Below, piece after piece: positions 54,801-62,140 of a stretch of DNA of 64,000 nucleotides. The notes below the pieces were generated by a model that ran no database searches, was not told the origin of the DNA, and saw only the letters and a program-made list of their open reading frames with translations. The stretch covers positions 1 to 64,000 of the forward strand of contig NZ_BMGC01000013.1 in assembly GCF_014639795.1 (NCBI RefSeq), written 5' to 3'. The number at the start of each line of letters is the position of its first letter. The first letter of the stretch is position 1. The position numbers and the translations under genes were made by a program. Source of the DNA: Gordonia jinhuaensis. GTDB taxonomy: Bacteria; Actinomycetota; Actinomycetes; Mycobacteriales; Mycobacteriaceae.

Positions 54801-56225
54801 TCACGGCATGGTCGTCGCGGCGGCGGCCTGCCAGCGTGAGAGGACCTCGGCCGCATGTTCGCGTGACCATCGGGGTTCGTAGACCCGCGACGGCGGCGAC
54901 GGTCGCACGATCTGGTCGACCGTCGCCGAGGCATCCAGTGCCAGCCGCAGACATGCCGCGGCCCCGAGACCGGTGGCATCGGCTGAGGAGTGAACCTCCA
55001 CCGGGATCCCCAGCAGATCGGCCTGGGCCTGCATCAGAGCGGCTGAGCCGGTGAGTCCGCCGTCGACGCGCAGCCTCGTCGGCGGTGTGGGCAACTCGGC
55101 GGCGACCAGTGCGGTCAACACCGCCACCTGCGCGGCGATGCCCTCCACCAGTGCGCGGATTATCTCGCCGCGCCCGGTCGACAAGGTCATCCCGCGCAGG
55201 CATGCGGTGGCGGCGGGATCCCACCAGGGTGCCGCCAGACCGGCGAAGGCCGGAACGAAGACCACGCCGTCGCTGGTGTGAGCGGCGACGGCATCGATGT
55301 CACGCGCCGAGTCGATCAGGCCGAGATCGATTGCCCAGCGCACCGCCGACGCCGCCGTGTAGACCTGCCCGTCGAGACAGTAGGACGGTTGACCCCGCAA
55401 CTGCCAGGCGACCGACGTCGTCAGGCCCGACGGCGATATGACCGGGTGCTGGCCGGCATTGGCCAACAGGAAGGCTCCGGTTCCGTAGGTGCACTTGGCG
55501 TCGCCGGCGTTCACACAGGCCTGGGCCAACAGTGCCGCCTGCTGATCGACGATGAGCCCGCCCAGTGGTATGTCGGGACCGAAAGCGCTTGTCGTCCCGA
55601 CGATCTCGTCGCAACCGACGATCGTGGGCAACTCCTCGTCGGTGAGACCGAAGAGATCGACGGACGCCTGATCCCACCCGGTCGAGGAGAGTGAGGTGAG
55701 CAGCGAGCGACTCGCCGTGGATGCGTCGGTGACGAAGGCTCCGCACAACCGATGGACGAGCCAGGTGTCGGTGGTGGTGACAACACCCTGCTGGGAGAGG
55801 TGACGCCGCGCCCACCCCATCTTCGGCGCGGAGAAGTACGGGTCGAGCACCAGGCCGGTCGATTGTCGCAGTGCCTCGGCCGCGTCGGACAATTCAGTGC
55901 AGATCTCGGTGGCGCGGCGGTCCTGCCATCCGATGATCGTGCTCAGTGGCCTCGACGTCGCGCGATCCCACACGAGGATGCTCTCGCCCTGATTGGCCAG
56001 CGCGACAGCGTCGACCGGCGCCTGCGCACGGCGCACCGCCTCGCGTCCGGCCGTCAGTACCGAAGTCCACAGTTCTTCTGGATCTTGTTCGGCCACTGCT
56101 TCTTCGGGATAGTGAGGACGGATCGGAGCCGACGCTTCGGCCAGGATCTGGCCGGCTTGATCGGTGACGACTGCCTTGGTCGCCGAGGTGCCCTGATCGA
56201 TCGCCAGAACTGCCGAAATCGTCAC
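54801..56225 (-). CDS. FGGY-family carbohydrate kinase (glycerol kinase-like)
   Basis: This 474-residue kinase has AVLAIDQGTSATKAVVTD as the N-terminal phosphate-binding loop, IIGWQDRRATEIC (substrate Trp/Asp region), GDAKCTYGTGAFLLANAG (ATPase loop) and PPTRLRVDGGLTGSAALMQAQADLLGIPVEV (adenosine motif). These are close to glycerol kinase, though IGWQDRRA and the rest leave xylulose- or erythritol-type substrates open. GTG 56225 lies 10 bp after the HxlR stop and the oxidoreductase starts 14 bp downstream, so the three form an operon. The longer frame into HxlR is not used. Confidence 0.82.
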   Translation of the reverse strand: MTISAVLAIDQGTSATKAVVTDQAGQILAEASAPIRPHYPEEAVAEQDPEELWTSVLTAGREAVRRAQAPVDAVALANQGESILVWDRATSRPLSTIIGWQDRRATEICTELSDAAEALRQSTGLVLDPYFSAPKMGWARRHLSQQGVVTTTDTWLVHRLCGAFVTDASTASRSLLTSLSSTGWDQASVDLFGLTDEELPTIVGCDEIVGTTSAFGPDIPLGGLIVDQQAALLAQACVNAGDAKCTYGTGAFLLANAGQHPVISPSGLTTSVAWQLRGQPSYCLDGQVYTAASAVRWAIDLGLIDSARDIDAVAAHTSDGVVFVPAFAGLAAPWWDPAATACLRGMTLSTGRGEIIRALVEGIAAQVAVLTALVAAELPTPPTRLRVDGGLTGSAALMQAQADLLGIPVEVHSSADATGLGAAACLRLALDASATVDQIVRPSPPSRVYEPRWSREHAAEVLSRWQAAAATTMP

Positions 56226-56235
56226 CAGCAGGAGC

Positions 56236-56655
56236 TTATCGGCGCGAAGGAGTGCGCGCCTGTCGCGACGTGACCGGCTGCTGGTATGCGTTCGTCTCCG
56301 GCGTCTCCTGGCGGGCATTGGCCGCCTGCACATCGGGTACGTGGTTCTCGGCCCAGGTGCGCACCGCGGCCAGCGGAACGAGCAGCGAGCGGCCCAGTGG
56401 GGTCAGTGAATAGCTCACGTGCCGAACGGATCCCCCGCGGTCGGTGCGTTCGATGAGTCCGTCGTGTTCGAGCGACCGCAGGGTCTCGGTGAGTACTTTC
56501 GGGGTGATGCCCTGGATATAGGCCTTGAGTTCGGTGAAGCGCATCTCGCGGTCGGCGAGCGCGGTGATGACGAAGATGGTCCAGCGTGCTCCGATGCGAT
56601 GCAGGATCACCCGACTCGGACAGCTCGCCGCCATCACGGTGTACGCCTCGGCCAT
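56236..56655 (-). CDS. HxlR-family transcriptional regulator
   Basis: This 139-residue winged-helix regulator has CPSRVILHRIGARWTIFVITAL, with the single N-terminal Cys (about 12) used for redox or electrophile sensing in several HxlR/YodB relatives. REMRFTELKAYIQGITPKVLTETLRSLEHDGLIER is the HTH and wing. The C-terminal 30 residues are polar. It is the first gene of the kinase/oxidoreductase operon and is divergent from an SDR gene. Three GTATC/GATAC half-sites lie 87-109 bp upstream of its start, a likely operator for both directions. Confidence 0.92.
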   Translation of the reverse strand: MAEAYTVMAASCPSRVILHRIGARWTIFVITALADREMRFTELKAYIQGITPKVLTETLRSLEHDGLIERTDRGGSVRHVSYSLTPLGRSLLVPLAAVRTWAENHVPDVQAANARQETPETNAYQQPVTSRQARTPSRR

Positions 56656-56741
56656 GGGCTCGCCTCCTGTGTTCCGGTGCAGATGGGCCCGCTGCGGCGA
56701 CCCGGCGGGCGCCGGGACCGCGAATGTGCAGGTCGTGCGAA

Positions 56742-56764
56742 GTATCGTTGAAGATACCGGTATC
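56742..56764. promoter_or_regulatory. Candidate HxlR operator: three GTATC/GATAC half-sites
   Basis: GTATC at 56742-56746, GATAC at 56753-56757 (a perfect dyad with a 6-bp gap) and GTATC at 56760-56764. The latter two also form the perfect palindrome GATACCGGTATC (56753-56764). The site lies between hxlR and the divergent SDR gene, in a locally AT-rich stretch. HxlR proteins bind such short dyads, so control of both units is likely. Confidence 0.65.
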
Positions 56765-56862
56765 TAAACCATACCGTGTGCCTCGTTGGTGGCGACCATC
56801 TGACGTGGCCGCCGTCGCGGCCGACACACGGTGTGATCGGTCACCGGAGATGAGGTGCGAGT

Positions 56863-57624
56863 ATGACCCCGACAGCCCGATCCAGTTCTGAGGAGTTCCG
56901 TTCTGGTCAGACGACATTGACCGGCGCGACGGTGTTGGTGATCGGCGGTGCGAAGAATCTGGGGCTGGCCATCGCCCGGCGAGCGAGTGAACTCGGTGCC
57001 GACGTGGTGATCGGTGCCCGAGATCTCGACACGGCACGTCGGGCGGCTGCCGACATCCCTGGTGCCACGGGTATCCGGATCGACGTCACCGACGAGCAGA
57101 CGGTGGAGGCCGCGGTCGCCGAGCTGGGTGCGGTCGACCACATCGTGACAACTGCGGCTGCGCACCACAACGTGCCGGTTGCCGAACTCGATCATCAGTC
57201 GGTGGTCACCGCCTTTGACGCCAAGGTGATCGGACCGCTGATGCTCGCCAAACACTTCGGGCCGATCATCGCGCCCACGGGGTCGATGGTGCTCTTCTCC
57301 GGCGTCGCGGCATGGCATCCGCAACCGGGGCTGTCGATCATGGGAATCACCAATGGAGCGGTGGCATTCACCGTGTCACATCTTGCCGCCGAACTCGCTC
57401 CGATCCGAGTCAACGCCGTGTCGCCGGGAATCATCGACTCGGGAACCTGGGACGGCCTCCCGGATGCCGATCGATCAGCCCTCTTCGCCGATACGGCTCA
57501 GACCAACCTCGCCGGGCGGGTCGGCAGACCCGACGACATCGTCGACGCGGTCGCATGGCTGCTCACCGCCGGATTCGTCTCGGGCGAGACGATCCACGTG
57601 GAAGGCGGTGCGCGCAGCGTGTGA
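56863..57624 (+). CDS. SDR-fold protein lacking the catalytic Tyr and Lys
   Basis: This 253-residue protein has the Rossmann start VLVIGGAKNLGLAIARRASELG and IRIDVTDEQTVEAAVAELG. Later parts keep the SDR frame (RVNAVSPGIIDSGTWDGL; FVSGETIHVEGGARSV). In the active site, PGLSIMGITNGAVAF stands where family members have a Tyr-x-x-x-Lys: Tyr is Met and Lys is Asn. The Ser before it (LFSGVAAW) is present. It should bind a nucleotide but not work as an ordinary dehydrogenase. It is divergent from the hxlR operon and may respond to the same signal. Confidence 0.82.
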   Translation: MTPTARSSSEEFRSGQTTLTGATVLVIGGAKNLGLAIARRASELGADVVIGARDLDTARRAAADIPGATGIRIDVTDEQTVEAAVAELGAVDHIVTTAAAHHNVPVAELDHQSVVTAFDAKVIGPLMLAKHFGPIIAPTGSMVLFSGVAAWHPQPGLSIMGITNGAVAFTVSHLAAELAPIRVNAVSPGIIDSGTWDGLPDADRSALFADTAQTNLAGRVGRPDDIVDAVAWLLTAGFVSGETIHVEGGARSV

Positions 57625-57680
57625 GTCTGCGCCGCACACTGCCTTACTGAGGTACTGCCTCACCGAGGTACTGCTCGCCG

Positions 57681-57716
57681 GCGCCATTGCCTCACCGAGC
57701 GCCATTGCCTCACCGG
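57681..57716. repeat. 18-bp tandem duplication downstream of the SDR gene
   Basis: GCGCCATTGCCTCACCGA at 57681 and GCGCCATTGCCTCACCGG at 57699 are adjacent and differ only in the last base. A related pair, GAGGTACTGC, occurs at 57648 and 57665. They lie in the 294-bp gap before the repeat-peptide gene. Confidence 0.9.
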
Positions 57717-57724
57717 GCGCCGAT

Positions 57725-57744
57725 GATCACGATTATCGGTGATC
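57725..57744. promoter_or_regulatory. Inverted repeat GATCAC-N8-GTGATC upstream of the peptide operon
   Basis: GATCAC (57725-57730) and GTGATC (57739-57744) form a 6-bp-arm dyad with an AT-rich centre (GATTATCG), 175 bp before the peptide start. It could be an operator or a weak hairpin. Between it and the gene are no clear promoter hexamers. GAGAGGAACACC is the ribosome site of the peptide gene. Confidence 0.4.
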
Positions 57745-57918
57745 GCAGACATCGACATGGTGGTGATCCGAAGTCGCCGGGGAATCCGAGGCGACGAGTA
57801 GTGTGAGTCACGAGGTCGCACCATAGGCGTGAAAGAGGCGAATCCGACACGGATTTCGCAGCGTGGCGTGTGACCGGTCGATAAAGGGGGCACGTGCTCC
57901 CGATCAGAGAGGAACACC

Positions 57919-58173
57919 ATGGCACTCGACGATGACGACATCACAACATCAACCGGTGGCGGAGAAGGTCCGGCTGACGGTGGGTCCAACCCCGGTGGAC
58001 ATGACGGTGGTGCCGACGGTTCGCCGTCGGCGGGTGAGGGTCCGGCTGACGGTGGTTCCAACCCCAACGGTCACGACGGTGGTGCCGACGGTTCGCCGTC
58101 GGCGGGTGAGGGTCCGGCCGACGGCGGTTCCAACCCCGATGGTCACGACGGCGGCGCCGACGGTACCGCCTGA
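57919..58173 (+). CDS. Three-repeat Gly/Asp-rich small peptide (candidate modified peptide precursor)
   Basis: This 84-residue peptide has an acidic 14-residue start (MALDDDDITTSTGG) followed by three 24-residue repeats (15-38, 39-62, 63-84, the last shortened). The unit is GEGPADGGSNP, one variable residue (Gly, Asn or Asp), then GHDGGADGSPSA; the last copy ends GTA. It has no hydrophobic stretch, no Cys and one His per repeat. GAGAGGAACACC precedes ATG 57919. The JmjC-oxygenase gene starts 5 bp after its stop without its own ribosome site, so the two are coupled. A leader plus repeated core is the look of a multi-core ribosomal peptide precursor, or of a metal/protein-binding repeat; I do not recognise the family. 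Confidence 0.82.
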   Translation: MALDDDDITTSTGGGEGPADGGSNPGGHDGGADGSPSAGEGPADGGSNPNGHDGGADGSPSAGEGPADGGSNPDGHDGGADGTA

Positions 58174-58178
58174 GCGTA

Positions 58179-59441
58179 GTGCTCACTCGCACCATCTCGG
58201 TCGATAGCGCGACTTTCGCCCGGGATCACTGGAATCGGCGGCCCTTGCTCAGCAGGGCCGCCGATCTTCCTGCCGACTTCGACGATCTGCTCTCCACGGA
58301 TGCCGTCGACGAGCTGATTGCTCAACGCGGGGTACGCAAGCCGTTCATCCGGATGGCCAAGGACGGCGAGCTGCTCGCAGGCGAGCGGTATCTCAGCTCT
58401 GCCGGATTCGGCGCCGACATGCCCGACCAGATCGATTCCGCGAAAGTCCTCGCCGAGTTCGCCGCCGGTACGACCATCGTCCTGCAGGGGCTGCACCGGT
58501 TGTGGCCGCCGGTGATCGATTTCGTCGCCGCGATGGTCGCCGACCTCGGTCATCCGGTTCAGGCGAATGCCTACATCACGCCGGCCAGCAACCGGGGCTT
58601 CGATCCGCACTACGACGTGCACGATGTGTTCGTGTTGCAGACGGCGGGTCGTAAGCACTGGGTGGTCTACGAGCCGGTGTTCGTCGATCCGCTACCGGGA
58701 CAGTCGTGGTCGACCCACCGCCAGGCGATCGAGGAGCGTTCGCGTGAGGAGCCGGTGATCGACGCCGTCCTCGAGCCGGGAGACGCGCTCTACCTGCCGC
58801 GCGGGTGGATTCATGCCGCGCAGGCATTGGGCGAGACGTCGATCCATCTCACGGTCGGTGTGTCACCGGTGACCGTTCACGACGCGGTTCGCGCATTGAT
58901 CGACGAACTGGCCGACTCCCCGCAGATGCGGGCCTCCCTGCCGATGGGGGTCGACTTCGCCGCGTCGGCACAGATCAGGCCGATTGCGGAGAAGGCGCTC
59001 GCGGCTGCACTCGACGTCGTCGGCTCCTCCTCGAGTGACTACGCCTCGGCGGTCGCCGATCGGTTGACCTGGCGTCACGCCGATCGGACACGTCCGGTGG
59101 CGGTGCGCCCCCTCAGCACGGTCGCCCAGCTGTCGTCGATCACCTCTGACACCGTCGTCGGATGGCGCGGTGGTCTGGTCGGCGAACTCTGCGAACACGA
59201 TGGCGTTGTCGACCTGCGGCTGCGTGAGAAGACCATCACCTTCCCGGAATCCTGTGCGCGCGCACTGGATTGGCTGCACGCGGGTCACCGTGGCGCTGCC
59301 GGATCATTGCCCGGACTCGACTCGGCTGACGGTGTGGTGCTGGCGCGCCGCCTGCTGCGCGAAGCGGTGGTGGTGATATCGGAGTCCCAGCGCGCGCCGT
59401 CGGATCCGGCGCATGTGGGCGAGTCGGGTCGCCCGGAGTGA
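58179..59441 (+). CDS. JmjC-domain cupin protein, 2-oxoglutarate/Fe(II) oxygenase (YcfD/NO66-like)
   Basis: This 420-residue protein has a JmjC double-stranded beta-helix. The iron motif is HYD in ITPASNRGFDPHYDVHDVFVLQ (His144, Asp146). The distal His is in GDALYLPRGWIHAA (His212), and RKHWVVYEP follows the first motif. The N-terminus FARDHWNRRPLLSR and a C-terminal winged-helix-like half match bacterial ribosomal oxygenases such as YcfD, which hydroxylate Arg or His of ribosomal proteins. Here the adjacent gene is a repeat peptide, so that peptide is an attractive substrate. GTG 58179 has no ribosome site. Its stop overlaps the next start (GTGA). Confidence 0.88.
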   Translation: MLTRTISVDSATFARDHWNRRPLLSRAADLPADFDDLLSTDAVDELIAQRGVRKPFIRMAKDGELLAGERYLSSAGFGADMPDQIDSAKVLAEFAAGTTIVLQGLHRLWPPVIDFVAAMVADLGHPVQANAYITPASNRGFDPHYDVHDVFVLQTAGRKHWVVYEPVFVDPLPGQSWSTHRQAIEERSREEPVIDAVLEPGDALYLPRGWIHAAQALGETSIHLTVGVSPVTVHDAVRALIDELADSPQMRASLPMGVDFAASAQIRPIAEKALAAALDVVGSSSSDYASAVADRLTWRHADRTRPVAVRPLSTVAQLSSITSDTVVGWRGGLVGELCEHDGVVDLRLREKTITFPESCARALDWLHAGHRGAAGSLPGLDSADGVVLARRLLREAVVVISESQRAPSDPAHVGESGRPE

Positions 59442-60367
59442 TCAGACGCCTCCCGTGCAGCGACCAGTCCCGCACCAGACACGACCCCATGTACGGGACC
59501 GCATCGGCGGGGTTCTCCTGGCTGATGCTCGAGGTATCAGGACCGTGGGGGCCTTCGGCATTCATGCAGTCTCCCACCGTCATCGACCCTGAACTGGGTC
59601 GCCAGATCGTTCGCCGAGCAGAACGTGCAGGGCTGCGGATCGTGGCGATCCGCCGGCCCGGACGACGTGCGCCGACCCCGCGATGGCGCTGGTTCGTCGC
59701 GAACGCGAGGCCGGGGGAGGAGCGAATGGTGGGTGGTGAATGCGACTCTGCGGAGGGATATCTCACGGTTCCGCTCGACGGGACCGGCGGGTATGAGATC
59801 ACCGACCCGCTGGTCGCGGTGTGTGCACACGGCAAACACGACCAGTGCTGTGCGGTTCGTGGCCGGGGTGTCGCGGCAGCGATTGCCGATCGCTATCCGG
59901 ACTGGACCTGGGAGTGCTCACATCTGGGTGGTGATCGCTTCGCCGCGACGATGATGCTTCTTCCGCATGGATTGTGTTATGGCAGAGCGGATTCGGCCGA
60001 CGAGCCGGCGAATATCGTCGAACTCTACACACTGGGCCGCGTGGTCAACTCCTTGCTGCGTGGGCGCACGTCGTTGCCGCACGCGGTTCAGGCTGCACAG
60101 TACTTCGCACGTAAGAAATACGGCGACAACAGAATTGGATCATTCACCGAGATCGATGTCGCCCACGGTGACGCGGTTGTCGTGGTCGTGCTGGCATCGG
60201 CGAGTCCGGGCAGGACGCTGCGGGTCACCCTCCGGGAGGAACTCTCCGAGCCTATCCTTACGATGTGCACGGCGGAGATACCCGGCCGGGTCAGGCAATT
60301 CCAATTGGTATCGATCGACGAGGCGGATGTCGCCTCACCTGGCGCTGACGCGCCCCACAGGTCATGA
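59438..60367 (+). CDS. Sucrase/ferredoxin-like (Suc_Fer-like) protein
   Basis: This 309-residue protein of the Suc_Fer-like group has a thioredoxin-fold ferredoxin appearance. It has CSDQSRTRHDPMYGTAS near the start, CAHGKHDQCCAVRGRGVA (three Cys suited to a [2Fe-2S] cluster, about 128-145), WECSHLGGDRFAATMMLLPHGLCYGR, and a C-terminal polar domain. Biochemical roles of the family are poorly known; a redox or iron-sulfur role is plausible. It is translated from GTG 59438, overlapping the JmjC stop by 4 bp, so it belongs to the peptide operon. It could supply electrons, but that is inference. Confidence 0.85.
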   Translation: MIRRLPCSDQSRTRHDPMYGTASAGFSWLMLEVSGPWGPSAFMQSPTVIDPELGRQIVRRAERAGLRIVAIRRPGRRAPTPRWRWFVANARPGEERMVGGECDSAEGYLTVPLDGTGGYEITDPLVAVCAHGKHDQCCAVRGRGVAAAIADRYPDWTWECSHLGGDRFAATMMLLPHGLCYGRADSADEPANIVELYTLGRVVNSLLRGRTSLPHAVQAAQYFARKKYGDNRIGSFTEIDVAHGDAVVVVVLASASPGRTLRVTLREELSEPILTMCTAEIPGRVRQFQLVSIDEADVASPGADAPHRS

Positions 60368-60380
60368 GAGGGCGATCAGG

Positions 60381-60893
60381 GTGACGGGTACACGGTGGCC
60401 GACGCGAACCGAGGAGACCTCGGATGTCGCGTCTGTGCGGGCGACGAACCTCGCGGCATTCGAGACGTCCGAGGAGGCCGATCTCGTCGACGCGCTGCGC
60501 GACGACGACGCATGGGTTCCCGAATTGTCGGTTGTCGCGGTGGATCCCGACAGTGATGAACCGGTGGGGTATGCACTGCTCACGAGGTGCCGGATCGATG
60601 ATGAGCCCGCGCTCGCGCTGGCGCCGTGTGCCGTGCAGCCGCGTTATCAGGGCGTCGGCGTGGGCTCCTCGGTCATCGAAGCGGCTCTCGACTTCGCGCG
60701 CAACGCGGGTGAGCAGGTGGTGGTGGTGCTCGGACATCCCGGCTACTACCCGAGATTCGGCTTCACCAGGGCGTCCGAGCACGGGGTGAAGTTGAGCATC
60801 GACGTTCCCGACGACGCGCTGATGGTCCTGAGCCTGGATGGCAGCCCGATCCCGAGTGGCACGGTCCGGTACGCGGCGCCGTTCGGAATCTGA
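60381..60893 (+). CDS. GNAT-family N-acetyltransferase (YhbS-type)
   Basis: This protein of about 170 residues begins TEETSDVASVRATNLAAFETSEEADLVDALR, has the acetyl-CoA motif VQPRYQGVGVGSSVIEAALDFARNAG and the YhbS-like VVVLGHPGYYPRFGFTRASEHGV. The GNAT motif is standard, so acetyltransferase activity is likely. Substrate unknown. GTG 60381 lies 13 bp after the sucrase/ferredoxin-like stop, so it is probably the last gene of the four-gene unit. It could acetylate the peptide or be unrelated. Confidence 0.85.
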   Translation: MTGTRWPTRTEETSDVASVRATNLAAFETSEEADLVDALRDDDAWVPELSVVAVDPDSDEPVGYALLTRCRIDDEPALALAPCAVQPRYQGVGVGSSVIEAALDFARNAGEQVVVVLGHPGYYPRFGFTRASEHGVKLSIDVPDDALMVLSLDGSPIPSGTVRYAAPFGI

Positions 60894-60953
60894 CCTCACC
60901 CACACGGGATCCACGTCAGCCGATCCACCCCGGTCGCCCTGTTCAGGTCGACG

Positions 60954-61442
60954 TCATCGGTTGTGTCGCCAGAACCCGAACGTCAGGCCGGTGGCGAACA
61001 GGCACCACAGCGGATACGGCGCCAGCGCCACACCTGCGACGGTGTTCGCCTGTGCGGCTCTGCGGGTGAGATCGACACTGCTCACCGTCAGCAGTGCGGC
61101 CCCGGCGGTGGCGGCGCCGAGTTTGTGCGCGCCAAAGAACAACTGACACCAGCCTGCGTTGAGTGCGAGGTTGGTCAGCAGTGCGGCTTTGTACGATGTG
61201 GCGCTCTCGCCGCTGTCCTCGAGGGCGTCGATTGCGACCGCCGAGGTTGCGGCGACGTCGGCGTAGAGCGCGGTCCACACCACCGGGATCGCGCCGTTCG
61301 GCGGTACGACACTGGGTCGTTCGAGTTTGTCGTACCAGCCAGACAAACCCGATTTCACCGCCAGAGATCCGACGAGTGCTGCAGTTGCGGTGGCGGCGGA
61401 CGTGGCGGCCACGGTGGACAGTCGGACGGTGGAAAGACCCAT
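60954..61442 (-). CDS. TspO/MBR-family membrane protein
   Basis: This 162-residue protein has five predicted helices. SGWYDKLERPSVVPPNGAIPVVWTALYADVAATSA is the TspO signature around helix 1-2, and LLTNLALNAGWCQLFFGAHKLGAATAGAALL is the conserved helix 3. TspO proteins bind tetrapyrroles and are linked to stress and porphyrin handling. Length is normal. ATG 61442 is the start. A 16-bp tandem duplication sits within 35 bp upstream, in the likely leader. Confidence 0.92.
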   Translation of the reverse strand: MGLSTVRLSTVAATSAATATAALVGSLAVKSGLSGWYDKLERPSVVPPNGAIPVVWTALYADVAATSAVAIDALEDSGESATSYKAALLTNLALNAGWCQLFFGAHKLGAATAGAALLTVSSVDLTRRAAQANTVAGVALAPYPLWCLFATGLTFGFWRHNR

Positions 61443-61444
61443 AC

Positions 61445-61476
61445 ACCCAACCTAGCTGGTACCCAACCTAGCTGAC
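61445..61476. repeat. 16-bp tandem duplication upstream of tspO
   Basis: ACCCAACCTAGCTGGT at 61445 is followed by ACCCAACCTAGCTGAC at 61461, 14 of 16 bases identical. It lies directly before the tspO start on the minus strand, so it is in the leader or promoter. Confidence 0.9.
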
Positions 61477-61581
61477 GCCAGCGAAGTCGACGCCTACCCT
61501 CGGTGATATCGGTGGGCCTGTCGACAACACGGGCAGGTGACACCAGGATGCGACACCACGGATGCGGCGCGGGAGGTTTCC

Positions 61582-62004
61582 ATGCCCATGACCAACGAGA
61601 ACGGCGATCCGAAGAAGTCGGAGCTCCCCGACACGATCGCACGATCCGACGATAAGGCGCAACGCACGTTCGCCGCCGCCCACGACTCGGCGGAGGACGA
61701 GTACGGGTCCGCCGAACGCGCCTACCGCGTCGCCTACGCGGCTCTCAAGCGCACGCATGAGAAGGTCGGCGATCACTGGGAGCCCAAGAGCGAATCCGGG
61801 CCGTCCGACGAGCGGGCCGAACACCACGGCCGGAATCCACAGGGGCGCAGCGCCGGCGGAGTCGACGCCAACGCGAGCAAGGATCATCTCCTCGACATCG
61901 CGCGCCGCCTCGACGTCCACGGGCGTTCGTCGATGACCAAGGACGAACTGGTGGCAGCGATCGAGAAGGAGAACCGGCGCCAGACCGCCCGAAGTAACCA
62001 GTAA
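61582..62004 (+). CDS. ChaB-like protein with C-terminal Rho-N/SAP-type helix pair
   Basis: This 140-residue soluble protein has ELPDTIARSDDKAQRTFAAAHDSAEDEYG with a following helix through KRTHEKVGDHWEPK, a ChaB fold (about 10-70). A polar linker follows, then SKDHLLDIARRLDVHGRSSMTKDELVAAIEKEN, which looks like a Rho N-terminal or SAP nucleic-acid-binding helix pair. ChaB regulates a cation antiporter in E. coli; in actinobacteria, ChaB plus SAP proteins have unknown roles. GGGAGGTTTCC precedes ATG 61582. Confidence 0.85.
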   Translation: MPMTNENGDPKKSELPDTIARSDDKAQRTFAAAHDSAEDEYGSAERAYRVAYAALKRTHEKVGDHWEPKSESGPSDERAEHHGRNPQGRSAGGVDANASKDHLLDIARRLDVHGRSSMTKDELVAAIEKENRRQTARSNQ

Positions 62005-62140
62005 GGGCATGCGGGCGCGAGGTCGCTGAGGCCCAGGACGGGGCGCAGGTACGCCGGGGACCGCGCAGGTCCCGGTGAGTGTGTCCGTGACATGGGCGAT
62101 ATGCGTGGATATCGCGGCGTGCGGGGTGGACACTGATCCA

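Noticed and set aside
57941-58195. Minus-strand 84-codon frame over the repeat-peptide gene
   Set aside because: It gives an Arg/His-rich mirror of the repeats, without a ribosome site; the plus-strand gene has one and is coupled to the oxygenase.
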